NCBI GenBank assembly: GCA_021812735.1
Contig: JAKAMV010000064.1
Span: forward strand, 1-21,156
From: Chloroflexota bacterium
GTDB lineage: Bacteria; Chloroflexota; Limnocylindria; Limnocylindrales; CSP1-4
DNA length: 21,156 nucleotides
Direction: 5' to 3'
In this document: positions 7,440 through 17,616 of the stretch, piece by piece
How the letters are laid out: each line of letters opens with the position of its first letter
Position numbering within the stretch: position 1 is the first letter of the stretch
Notes under the pieces: generated by a model
What the model saw: the letters and a program-made list of their open reading frames with translations, nothing else
The model's database searches: none
What the model was told of the DNA's origin: nothing
Program-made: the position numbers and the translations under genes

Positions 7440-9182
7440 ATGGCCGCGCGTTCAGCGGCGCGGCCCGCAGCGACGGGCCGGAGCGGGCTGCCCATCGTGG
7501 CGATCGTCGGGCGCCCCAACGTCGGCAAGAGTACGCTCTTCAACCGCATCGTCGGCGCGCGCACCGCGATCGTCGAGGACCGGGCACGCACGACGCGGGA
7601 CCGGCTCTACGGCGAGGCCGAATGGAACGGCCGCCGGTTCATCGTCGTCGACACCGGTGGCCTGGAACGGCGCCCGGGCGATCCGATCGAGGCCAAGGTG
7701 CAGGAGCAGGCGCGCTTGGCGATCGAGGAGGCCGACCTGATCGTCTTCGTGGTGGACGCCGCTGCCGGTGAGACCCCGGCCGACCAGGAGGCGGCCGAGC
7801 TCCTGCGCGGGGCTCGCGTGCCGGTGATCGTCGCGGTCAACAAGGCCGACAGCGAGCGGCGCGAGTTCGAGGGCGCGGAGTTCCACCGCTACGGCTGGGA
7901 GGAGACCTACGCCATCAGCGCGTTGCACGGCCGCGGCACGGGGGACCTGCTCGATGCGTTGGTCTGGGCCCTCCCACCCGAGAGCGAGGAAGAGCGGGAG
8001 CGGAAGCGGCGCGAGGCCGAGGCGGAGGACTTCGCCGAGCTGGCGGCGCTCGCGGAGGCGCAGGGGGTCGCGCTGACCGAACCCGCGGGCGCGGCGGGTG
8101 GGAGCGCCGCGTCGGGAGTGGGCCCCGGCGCTTCGGCGGGCGGCGGAGTCGAGGAGGGTTCGTCGTCCGCGACGCTCGACGTCGCTGCGGCCTGGGACCG
8201 GCGGGCACGGACCGACCTGGAGGCGGCGCAAGGTCCGGTCGCGATCGCCATCGTGGGACGGCCCAACGTCGGGAAGTCCTCGTTGCTCAACGCGCTGTTC
8301 GGCGAGGAGCGCGTGATCGTCAGCGAGATCCCCGGCACCACGCGGGACGCCATCGACACCGAGATCGTCTGGAACGGCCGCCCCGTCACGCTGATCGACA
8401 CGGCGGGGATCCGGCGCCGCGGACGCGTGGCGAGCGGCCCCGACTCCGAGCGCTTCTCCGCACTGCGCGCCCTGCGGGCGCTCGGTCGGTGCGACGTCGC
8501 GATCCTCGTGCTCGACAGCGTGGATGGTCTCACACGGCAGGACGCGCACGTGGCCGGCTATGTGGTCGAGGAGGGGAAGGGGCTCGTCGTCGCGCTCAAC
8601 AAGTGGGACCTGGTCGAGAAGCAAACGGCCACCTTCGACGAGTACGTGGCGGCCGTACGCCGTGAGGCCCCGTTTCTCGACTTCGCCCCGGTCGTGGCGA
8701 TCAGCGCCAGGACGGGCCAGCGCGTGGGTCGCGTGCTCGATGCCGCGCTCGAGATCGCGGCACAGCGCCGCCGCCGGGTGCCGACGGGCGAGCTGAACCG
8801 TCTGCTGGCGGACGCGACGTTCCGCCAAACGCCGCCGCCAGTCAAGGGGATCCGGCCGAAGTTCTACTACGCCACACAGGCGTCGGTGGCGCCACCCACC
8901 TTCGTGCTCTTCGTCAGCGATGCCGACGCCGTGCACTTCAGCTACGCGCGCTACCTGGAGAACCGCATCCGCGAGGCGTTCGACTTCGGGGGGACGCCAC
9001 TCCGTCTGGTCTTCCGCACGCGGACGCGGGCGCAGATCGAGCGGCGCCGGGCGTCGCCGCGGCAGCGGCGCCGTGCGGCCGGGGGGATGCGACCCCCGGC
9101 CGCCGGCCGTGGAGGTGGTCAGGATCGCCGTGGCTCCGGACCACCCGCTGGGCGAGGGGGGCGCCGGGGGCGTGGCCGCTGA
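7440..9182 (+). CDS. der: Ribosome biogenesis GTPase Der (EngA)
   Basis: A tandem GTPase needed for 50S subunit assembly. G domain 1 has P-loop GRPNVGKST at 24-32, DTGG at 71-74 and NKAD at 134-137. G domain 2 has GRPNVGKSS at 273-281, then [10 protein letters not shown] and NKWD. The C-terminal KH-like domain contains [20 protein letters not shown]. The protein is 580 residues against about 440-480 usually. Two additions explain this: a linker of about 80 residues between the G domains (about 183-265), first charged and helical and then Gly/Ala/Ser-rich, and a roughly 55-residue Arg/Gly-rich tail. ATG 7440 follows the ispH stop by two bases, with GCGAGG (7427-7432) as ribosome binding site. 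A tRNA gene follows 26 bases later. Confidence 0.96.
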   Translation: MAARSAARPAATGRSGLPIVAIVGRPNVGKSTLFNRIVGARTAIVEDRARTTRDRLYGEAEWNGRRFIVVDTGGLERRPGDPIEAKVQEQARLAIEEADLIVFVVDAAAGETPADQEAAELLRGARVPVIVAVNKADSERREFEGAEFHRYGWEETYAISALHGRGTGDLLDALVWALPPESEEERERKRREAEAEDFAELAALAEAQGVALTEPAGAAGGSAASGVGPGASAGGGVEEGSSSATLDVAAAWDRRARTDLEAAQGPVAIAIVGRPNVGKSSLLNALFGEERVIVSEIPGTTRDAIDTEIVWNGRPVTLIDTAGIRRRGRVASGPDSERFSALRALRALGRCDVAILVLDSVDGLTRQDAHVAGYVVEEGKGLVVALNKWDLVEKQTATFDEYVAAVRREAPFLDFAPVVAISARTGQRVGRVLDAALEIAAQRRRRVPTGELNRLLADATFRQTPPPVKGIRPKFYYATQASVAPPTFVLFVSDADAVHFSYARYLENRIREAFDFGGTPLRLVFRTRTRAQIERRRASPRQRRRAAGGMRPPAAGRGGGQDRRGSGPPAGRGGRRGRGR

Positions 9183-9193
9183 ATCCCCTCTGC

Positions 9194-9199
9194 TAGAAT
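9194..9199 (+). promoter_or_regulatory. -10 box (TAGAAT) of the tRNA-Pro gene
   Basis: TAGAAT preceded by GC lies 9 bases before the first base of the mature tRNA. This is a clear case of the GCTAnnnT box in this window. The sequence 17 bases further upstream shows no TTGACA-like -35. Confidence 0.6.
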
Positions 9200-9207
9200 G
9201 GCCGCCA

Positions 9208-9285
<78 letters not shown>

Positions 9286-9300
9286 CCATCTTTGCACGAA

Positions 9301-9328
9301 ACGGCCCCTCCGGGTTCCCGGAGGGGCC
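9301..9328 (+). terminator. GC-rich hairpin after tRNA-Pro, probable terminator
   Basis: Perfect 13-bp inverted repeat CGGCCCCTCCGGG / CCCGGAGGGGCCG around a TT (effectively a GTTC tetraloop), starting 15 bases after the tRNA. No T-run follows, so termination would rely on the very strong stem, and it could also work on the opposite strand. Confidence 0.65.
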
Positions 9329-9404
9329 GCCTGGTGGAGTAGGTGCGCTGGCGGTGTGAGGCCGCCGCGGACCGCACGCCACGACCGCCGGCGTCGTACC
9401 TCGA

Positions 9405-9743
9405 TCAGCCCTTGGCGGCGAAGAGATCGAAGAACGGCGGGAACGTGAGCAGGAACCCTCCCGCGATCAAGAGGAGCGTGATTCCGAATGCGCGGTTGAA
9501 CGCGACATCCCGCTCACGCCAAGCGAGCCCGGCGACGATCCACGCGACCAGGTCGGCGAGGACAGCGACGGCCACCTTCCCCGAGAGCGGGCCGGCACTG
9601 CTGACCAGGGTGAGAGCGTTGCCGAGAGCAGCCGAGGCTTCGGCGAGCGTCGTCATCAGCCCCAGCACGAAGACACCGATGCCGGCGGCCAGGATCGCCG
9701 CCGCGGCCGGCCCATTGGGCTTGGGCTGGCCCATGGTGGTCAT
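9405..9743 (-). CDS. Small membrane protein of unknown function (three helices)
   Basis: A 112-residue hydrophobic protein that I do not recognise. Three membrane segments are evident: about 13-34 ([20 protein letters not shown]), about 57-76 ([20 protein letters not shown]) and about 86-106 ([18 protein letters not shown], then TFPPFFDLF). There is no signal peptide cleavage site. A short loop with SSAGPLSGK precedes helix 2. The start is ATG 9743 because AAGGAGGG (9757-9750 on the - strand) lies six bases upstream; in-frame ATG 9749 abuts that site and is too close. The gene follows a larger membrane protein by 16 bases and the two almost certainly form one operon. They may form a membrane complex, which is inference. 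Confidence 0.8.
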   Translation of the reverse strand: MTTMGQPKPNGPAAAAILAAGIGVFVLGLMTTLAEASAALGNALTLVSSAGPLSGKVAVAVLADLVAWIVAGLAWRERDVAFNRAFGITLLLIAGGFLLTFPPFFDLFAAKG

Positions 9744-9749
9744 GATCAT

Positions 9750-9757
9750 CCCTCCTT
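9750..9757 (-). promoter_or_regulatory. Strong ribosome binding site of the small membrane protein
   Basis: AAGGAGGG on the - strand lies 6 bases before ATG 9743. It sets the start in preference to two other in-frame methionine codons. Confidence 0.7.
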
Positions 9758-9759
9758 GT

Positions 9760-10293
9760 TCAGGCGACCGGGGCCGCTTTGGTGATGAAGGCGCCGAGGA
9801 CCCCAGCCACGGCCGCCGCGGCAAAGGCGAGCGTGAAGAGGACCAGCAGTGCCCGCCGGACCTCTGGATGGCGAATCAGCTGGGCCCCGTAGTAGAGGAC
9901 CACGAAGGCGACCGCCGTGGCCAGGAGCGGCGCGATCCACGCCACGTGCTCTTTCCACTCCATGCCGAACTGGTGCCACTGAGCGGTGTTCGGGTTACTG
10001 AGAAGGAGCACCCGGGGATAGGCGGCCAAGTCGGTCACGCCAGCGGGCGGCTTCGCCCGGTACCAGGGATAGACGATGAACGTGCCCACGAGCACCGTCA
10101 ACCAGGCCACGATCGCCATCGCCCAGGTGCCCACGAGCAGTCGAGGGGTACGCTCCTCCACGCCCTCGGGTGTGACGAGACCCTCCCGCAGGCTCCAGAG
10201 GCCGGCCAACCCGCCTCCGAAGGCGAGCAGGAAGAGGGCGCCAAGGCCCATTCCGTGGATGACGCCCCACAGTTCACGATCGGTCAGCTGCAT
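9760..10293 (-). CDS. Membrane protein of unknown function (four helices, conserved-looking His)
   Basis: A 177-residue integral membrane protein that I cannot assign to a named family. Four helices are predicted by eye at about 10-33, 53-75, 116-139 and 148-170. H13 sits at the start of helix 1 (WGVIHGMGLGALFLLAF). The loop before helix 3 carries H107 and H116 (QWHQFGMEWKEHVAW). Histidines at helix ends could bind heme or metal, but that is inference. TFIVYPWYRA closes helix 2. I chose ATG 10293, which has AAGGGAGGG six bases upstream; the open frame extends upstream to 10395 but that part looks non-coding. It is the first gene of the two-gene - strand operon. A near-copy of its start region lies 26 bases upstream. 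Confidence 0.82.
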   Translation of the reverse strand: MQLTDRELWGVIHGMGLGALFLLAFGGGLAGLWSLREGLVTPEGVEERTPRLLVGTWAMAIVAWLTVLVGTFIVYPWYRAKPPAGVTDLAAYPRVLLLSNPNTAQWHQFGMEWKEHVAWIAPLLATAVAFVVLYYGAQLIRHPEVRRALLVLFTLAFAAAAVAGVLGAFITKAAPVA

Positions 10294-10336
10294 ACCAGGC
10301 CCTCCCTTCCAGATTGCATGCCACGTCCTCCCTTCC
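10285..10336 (-). repeat. Imperfect tandem duplication of a translation-start region
   Basis: Two adjacent 26-base units on the - strand, 10336-10311 and 10310-10285, each carry GGAAGGGAGG followed by an ATGCA. They match at 19 of the first 22 positions. The downstream copy is the real ribosome binding site and start of the four-helix membrane protein. The upstream copy has its own ribosome binding site and ATG (10319), which opens an 11-codon frame ending in TGA just inside the main gene (10319-10284). Confidence 0.7.
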
Positions 10337-10515
10337 GCACGCGGCCGCTCGTCGGTCTCGCCGCGATCCAGCCGTGCAGTCATGTTGCCGGCCAAACGGG
10401 GGTGCGTGCTCGGGCCGGTGGGCCCTAAACCTTGCGCCGGATGGCCTGCACCAGTGGGCGTGCGGAGCGCCCAATTGTCCCTCTCATCCCGGGCCGGCTG
10501 GCAGCGTCGATGCGC

Positions 10516-10521
10516 TACGAT
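10516..10521 (+). promoter_or_regulatory. Candidate -10 box (TACGAT) for the racemase/cyclodeaminase operon
   Basis: TACGAT preceded by TGCGC is nearly identical in context to the box before the aldehyde dehydrogenase gene (TGCGC-TACACT). It predicts a leader of about 58 bases containing a perfect palindrome and a GAGGAGGA ribosome binding site. No -35 is visible. Confidence 0.45.
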
Positions 10522-10534
10522 CGGTCGCGCGGGT

Positions 10535-10546
10535 CGGGCGCGCCCG
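10535..10546. promoter_or_regulatory. 12-base palindrome in the racemase leader
   Basis: CGGGCGCGCCCG is a perfect palindrome 13 bases after the TACGAT box. Its right half can alternatively pair with CCGGGC at 10555-10560. It could be an operator or a leader hairpin, but in DNA this GC-rich such palindromes also arise by chance. Confidence 0.25.
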
Positions 10547-10586
10547 GTAGCGCCCCGGGCCGGCTGACGCGAGGAGGAACGTCGCG

Positions 10587-11744
10587 ATGAGGTTCAGCAA
10601 CGCCATCCTGGCCGTCGACGTGCATGCTGCGGGAGAGCCGGGTCGCGTGATCATCGGCGGCGTGCTCGACGTCCCGGGCCGGACGATGTTCGACAAGATG
10701 CGCCACTTCGCGCAGCACCACGACGAGATCCGCCTGCGCATGCTGCGCGAGCCGCGCGGCTATCCCGCCGCCAACTGCAACCTGATCGTGGCGCCCACCG
10801 ACCCCTCGGCCGTCGCCGGCTACATCATCATGGAGCAGGTCGAGTACCCGCCCATGTCGGGCACCAACACCATCTGCGTGGCCACCGTGCTGATCGAGAT
10901 GGGCATGGTGCCGGTGCGGGAACCGCTGACCGAGTTCGTCCTCGAATCCCCCGCCGGGCCGGTCGCGATCCGGGCCGACGTCGTGGACGGCAAAGCTCGA
11001 CGGATCACCTTCGAAAACGTCCCCTCGTTCGTCTTCGCGCTGGACGCCGCGATCGAGGTCCCGACGCTCGGCACCGTGAAGGTCGACGTGGCGTACGGAG
11101 GCATGATCTACGCCATCGCCGACGCGGCCGCCCTGGGTCTACGCCTTTCGCCGGACGAGGCACGGGATCTAGTCCGGGTCGGCGAGATGATCAAGGCCGC
11201 CACCCGCGAGCAGCTGCCTTGCACACACCCGGACAACCCGGCGATCGTCGGACCGACCATCGTCCTGCTCTCGGGTCCGCCGAGCGGTCCCCACGCCGAC
11301 CTGCGCAACGCCGTCGTGGTGTCGACCGGCGCGCTCGATTGGGGCCGGCCCGAGACGTGGACTGGCGCCGTCGACCGCTCGCCCTGTGGGACCGGGACGT
11401 CGGCGAAGATGGCCACGCTGCACGCGCGCGGTCTGCTGCGCCTGCACCAGGACTTCCGCCACGAGGGGATCCTGGGCACGGTCTTCACAGGCCGCCTGGT
11501 CCGGGAGACGACGGTAGGGGGCCGCCCGGCCGTGGTGCCCACGATCGGCGGCACGGCGTGGATCACCGGATTCGCCACCTACGTGCTCGACCCGGAAGAT
11601 CCGTTCCCGACTGGCTACACGGTCGGCGACATCTGGGGCGCGGGGACGGCCGCTGTGGCCACCGACTCCACCCGTCTGGCCGACCAGGAGCGGCCGACCG
11701 ACCGGACGCGGTCACCGGACGCGGCCCGCTCGGTCGACCCCTGA
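10587..11744 (+). CDS. Proline racemase superfamily enzyme, probable 3-hydroxyproline dehydratase or hydroxyproline epimerase
   Basis: A 385-residue protein of the proline racemase fold. The second catalytic cysteine is intact, C267 in DRSPCGTGTSAKMA. The first catalytic position is Ser, S91 in PPMSGTNTICVA, where true racemases have MCGH. This excludes a classical Cys/Cys proline racemase. Superfamily members with an altered pair act as trans-3-hydroxy-L-proline dehydratases or hydroxyproline 2-epimerases. The adjacent cyclodeaminase-family gene is typical of the dehydratase route, which makes pyrroline-2-carboxylate. That route is inference from gene pairing. About 35 C-terminal residues after VGDIWG are an extra low-complexity tail. 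GAGGAGGA precedes the ATG. Transcription probably starts near 10528. Confidence 0.88.
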   Translation: MRFSNAILAVDVHAAGEPGRVIIGGVLDVPGRTMFDKMRHFAQHHDEIRLRMLREPRGYPAANCNLIVAPTDPSAVAGYIIMEQVEYPPMSGTNTICVATVLIEMGMVPVREPLTEFVLESPAGPVAIRADVVDGKARRITFENVPSFVFALDAAIEVPTLGTVKVDVAYGGMIYAIADAAALGLRLSPDEARDLVRVGEMIKAATREQLPCTHPDNPAIVGPTIVLLSGPPSGPHADLRNAVVVSTGALDWGRPETWTGAVDRSPCGTGTSAKMATLHARGLLRLHQDFRHEGILGTVFTGRLVRETTVGGRPAVVPTIGGTAWITGFATYVLDPEDPFPTGYTVGDIWGAGTAAVATDSTRLADQERPTDRTRSPDAARSVDP

Positions 11745-11751
11745 CACCACC

Positions 11752-12708
11752 ATGTTATGGATCTCGGGGCCGCGTCTGCGCGAGCTCGTCCCGATGGGGG
11801 CGGCGATCGATGCCGTCCGCGGCGCCTTCATCGCGAGCTCGCGGGGCACGCTGGAGCAGCCCGCGCGACTGGCCCTGGAGGGCGGCCGCGCCCTGGCGAT
11901 GCTGTCCGCGGACCGCGAAGGCGTGGGCACCGTCCTGAAGGCCGTCACCGTCCGGCCCGAGAACCGCCAGCACGCTCTGCCGGCCGTGCAAGCGGTGGTC
12001 CTCTGGTTCGACGGCCCGACCGGCGCGCCAATCGCCCTCATCGACGGGACCAGCCTCACCGCGCTGCGCACCGGAGCGGCGTCGGGCGTCGCCACCGACC
12101 TCCTGGCCTCCCCCGACGCCCGCGTCCTCGGCATGATCGGCGCGGGCGGCCAGGCGGAGGACCAAGTCCGTGCGGTCTGCGCGGTGCGGCCGATCCGGGA
12201 GGTGCGCGTCGCGTCACGCGATCCGGCGCACGCGGCGCGGCTGGCGGTGCGGCTCGGCCGCGAGCTGGCGCCCGTGCGGGTCCTCGCGGCTGGCACCGTG
12301 CGCGAGGCGATCCGCGGTGCCGATCTGATCTGCACCGCGACCACCGCCACGGAGCCGCTGTTCGGCGTTGACGATCTCGCCGCCGATGTGCACGTCAATG
12401 CCGTGGGCGCGTACACCGAGGCGATGTGCGAGGTGCCAGAGGCGCTCCTGACCGCGGCGAGCGTGGTCGCGGTCGATCAAGTCGCGGCGGCGATGGCCGA
12501 GGCCGGCGACCTGCTGCGGGCGATCCGGTCGGGCCAGCTGATGCGGGAGCAGTTGGTGGAGCTCGGAGACCTGCTGGCCCGCCGATTCGTCTCACCCGGT
12601 GGCTGGACCGTCTTCAAGTCGGTGGGGATCGCCGCGCAGGACTGGGCCGTGGCACGGCTGGCGGTCGAGCGCGCACGCGCCAGCGGGGCGCCGCACGCCG
12701 AGGTCTGA
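11752..12708 (+). CDS. Ornithine cyclodeaminase/mu-crystallin family protein, probable pyrroline-2-carboxylate reductase
   Basis: A 318-residue NAD(P)-dependent enzyme of the OCD/CRYM superfamily. The dinucleotide motif is GMIGAGGQAEDQ (G130-G133), with the preceding family signature DGTSLTALRTGAASG at 98-112 containing R106. K63 (VLKAVTV) matches the conserved active-site lysine. Known activities in the family are ornithine cyclodeaminase, alanine dehydrogenase, ketimine reductase and delta1-pyrroline-2-carboxylate reductase. The start lies seven bases after the racemase-family gene. That pairing favours reduction of pyrroline-2-carboxylate to L-proline, which is inference. No Shine-Dalgarno sequence precedes ATG 11752, so translation probably depends on coupling to the upstream gene. 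Confidence 0.9.
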   Translation: MLWISGPRLRELVPMGAAIDAVRGAFIASSRGTLEQPARLALEGGRALAMLSADREGVGTVLKAVTVRPENRQHALPAVQAVVLWFDGPTGAPIALIDGTSLTALRTGAASGVATDLLASPDARVLGMIGAGGQAEDQVRAVCAVRPIREVRVASRDPAHAARLAVRLGRELAPVRVLAAGTVREAIRGADLICTATTATEPLFGVDDLAADVHVNAVGAYTEAMCEVPEALLTAASVVAVDQVAAAMAEAGDLLRAIRSGQLMREQLVELGDLLARRFVSPGGWTVFKSVGIAAQDWAVARLAVERARASGAPHAEV

Positions 12709-12752
12709 ACGGAGTGGGCCGCCCGAGGGCCACCCACGGTCCGCCGCGCGCC

Positions 12753-12771
12753 CGCCGTCTGCCCGACGGCG
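12753..12771. terminator. Hairpin between convergent genes, possible bidirectional terminator
   Basis: CGCCGTC / GACGGCG, a perfect 7-bp stem with a 5-base loop, lies in the 66-base gap between the cyclodeaminase-family gene (+) and the end of lacZ (-). There is no T-run on either strand. Confidence 0.4.
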
Positions 12772-12774
12772 CCG

Positions 12775-15876
<3,102 letters not shown>

Positions 15877-15977
15877 CCGCGCTGCACGCCACGTTTCCCG
15901 ACGGACCGTTGCGGCCCGCCGGACGCCTCGGTCCGGGTCACCTCCGGCGGCGCGCTGCCGCCTCCCGTCCATTCCCG

Positions 15978-15983
15978 TAGACT
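15978..15983 (+). promoter_or_regulatory. Candidate -10 box (TAGACT) for leaderless PLP decarboxylase transcript
   Basis: TAGACT is followed by CGAACCC and then GTG 15991, a 7-base gap. It supports the long start of this gene and predicts an mRNA with no leader. Confidence 0.5.
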
Positions 15984-15990
15984 CGAACCC

Positions 15991-17607
15991 GTGACTCGTA
16001 TCAGATCTTCCGACCTTGCCGCGTACTCCTCGCTGCAGCCCAGCAGCGCTCCGTCGGTCACGCTCGACGACGAGACCTTGCGGGCGGCGTTCGGCACGCT
16101 CGATCTGGCCCAGGCCTCGGCTCGGGGCGACATGGACCCCGAGACGTTCCGGCGGGCCGCGCACGCCGTGGCGGATCTGATGGCCGATTACCTCGCCGGC
16201 GTCGAACGTTTCCCCGTCCTGCCCGCCGTCGAGCCGGGTGAGCTCCGCGCGCGATTCCCCGCCGCACCGCCGGAGCGCCCCGCACCTCTTGCCGACGTCT
16301 TGGTCGACTACCGTGCGCTCGTCGAGCCGAACATCACGCACTGGCAACATCCGGCGTTCTTCGCCTATTTCGCAAGCAGCGGGTCGGCACCGGGCATCCT
16401 CGGCGAGATGCTGATGGCGACACTCGTCGGCAACGCGATGCTCTGGCGGACGTCGCCGGTCGCCACCGAGCTCGAAGAGGTCACGGTCGGCTGGCTCCGG
16501 CAGGGCTTTGGGCTGCCAGACGGCTTCGATGGCTTCTTCACCGATACCGCCTCGACCAGCAGCCTGATCGGGCTTGCGGGTGCGCGCCAGGCGGTCCCGG
16601 GGAACGACGCGGCCGCCCACGGGCTCGCCGGACACCCGGCGCTGCGGGTCTACGCCTCCGTCGAGGCGCACAGCTCGATCGAGAAGGCGGCCATGACGCT
16701 GGGGATCGGACGAGCTGGGACCCGGCGCATCCCCGTCGACGATGCGTACCGCATGGACGTCGCGGCGCTGGAAGCCGCGATCCGCGAGGATCGTGCGGCG
16801 GGGCACGTGCCTTGCGCGGTCGTGGCCACCATCGGGACGACCGGCCCGACCTCGGTCGACCCGACGCCAGCCATCGCGGACGTGGCGGAGCGCGAGGGGC
16901 TCTGGCTCCATGTCGACGCCGCGTACGCCGGCGCGACCGCGCTCCTTGGCGAGCGTCGCGAGCCCTTCGCGGGCTGGGAGCGCGCCGACTCGATCGTCGT
17001 GAACCCGCACAAGTGGCTCTTCACCCCACTCGACGCGTCGCTCTTCCTGACGCGGCGCCCGCAGGTCGTGCGCGCGGCGTTCAGCCTGGTCCCCGAATAC
17101 CTGCGGACCCTGGACCGCGCAGCGGCGGTACACGACTTCAACGAGTACACGCCCCAGCTCGGGCGGCGCTTCCGGGCGCTCAAGATGTGGATGCTGCTGC
17201 GGTACTTCGGCCTGGAGGGGATGCGGGCGCGGCTGCGCGAGCACATCGCGCTGGCCCAGCAGTTCGCGGGCTGGGTGGACGCGGAGCCGGACGCGGAGCG
17301 GCTGGCGCCGGTCCCGTTCTCGACCGTCTGTTTCCGCTGGCGGCCGCGGCGCTTCATGGGACGGGAGGACGAGCCCGACGTGCGCGCGCAGCTCGACCGG
17401 CTCAACGCCGCGCTGCTCGAGGCGGTCAACCGGGAGGGGCGCGTCTTCCTCTCGCACACGCGGCTCCGGGAGCGGCTGACGCTGCGGCTCGCGATCGGCG
17501 GCGTGCGCACGGAGGGGCGCCACGTGGCGCTCGCGTGGGAGCGGATCCGGGAGCACGCCCGGGCGCTCGACGCGGCCCGAGCCGGCACCACGGCGGTTCC
17601 GCAATAA
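15991..17607 (+). CDS. Group II PLP-dependent decarboxylase, aromatic L-amino-acid decarboxylase-like
   Basis: A pyridoxal phosphate enzyme of the DDC/TDC/GAD group that removes CO2 from an L-amino acid. The cofactor lysine is K341 (NPHKWLF). D309 (HVDAAYAG) should pair with the pyridine nitrogen, and H227 (VEAHSS) stacks on the ring. The substrate-side N-terminal motif is HWQHPAFFAYFASSGS. The overall pattern resembles bacterial tryptophan/tyrosine/DOPA decarboxylases, but the substrate cannot be read from sequence. From GTG 15991 it has 538 residues. Homologues begin near in-frame ATG 16132 (491 residues, MDPETFRRAAHAVADLMADYL), so about 47 residues may be an extension or untranslated. I prefer GTG because of the TAGACT box seven bases upstream. 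A hydrolase gene follows nine bases later. Confidence 0.9.
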   Translation: MTRIRSSDLAAYSSLQPSSAPSVTLDDETLRAAFGTLDLAQASARGDMDPETFRRAAHAVADLMADYLAGVERFPVLPAVEPGELRARFPAAPPERPAPLADVLVDYRALVEPNITHWQHPAFFAYFASSGSAPGILGEMLMATLVGNAMLWRTSPVATELEEVTVGWLRQGFGLPDGFDGFFTDTASTSSLIGLAGARQAVPGNDAAAHGLAGHPALRVYASVEAHSSIEKAAMTLGIGRAGTRRIPVDDAYRMDVAALEAAIREDRAAGHVPCAVVATIGTTGPTSVDPTPAIADVAEREGLWLHVDAAYAGATALLGERREPFAGWERADSIVVNPHKWLFTPLDASLFLTRRPQVVRAAFSLVPEYLRTLDRAAAVHDFNEYTPQLGRRFRALKMWMLLRYFGLEGMRARLREHIALAQQFAGWVDAEPDAERLAPVPFSTVCFRWRPRRFMGREDEPDVRAQLDRLNAALLEAVNREGRVFLSHTRLRERLTLRLAIGGVRTEGRHVALAWERIREHARALDAARAGTTAVPQ

Positions 17608-17610
17608 ACT
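17605..17610 (+). promoter_or_regulatory. Candidate -10 box (TAAACT) overlapping the decarboxylase stop
   Basis: The TAA stop of the decarboxylase is also the first half of TAAACT. After CAGGCG (6 bases) comes GTG 17617 of the hydrolase. It may give a separate leaderless transcript inside the operon. Confidence 0.4.
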
Positions 17611-17616
17611 CAGGCG

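Larger units (their letters stand above)
10294..10586. other. Divergent intergenic region between the membrane operon and the racemase gene
   Basis: 293 bases separate two outward-facing genes. On the left lie the duplicated start region and upstream mini-ORF of the - strand operon. A weak - strand -10 candidate GACAAT (10479-10474) is the only one I see for that operon. On the right are the + strand box TACGAT (10516-10521), a 12-base palindrome (10535-10546) and the ribosome binding site of the racemase gene. The middle, about 10345-10470, shows no gene or clear motif. Confidence 0.5.

Noticed and set aside
9343..10428. 361-codon + strand open frame over the membrane-protein pair
   Set aside because: The - strand proteins have real membrane helices and strong ribosome binding sites. 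The + frame lacks both and overlaps the duplicated start region.
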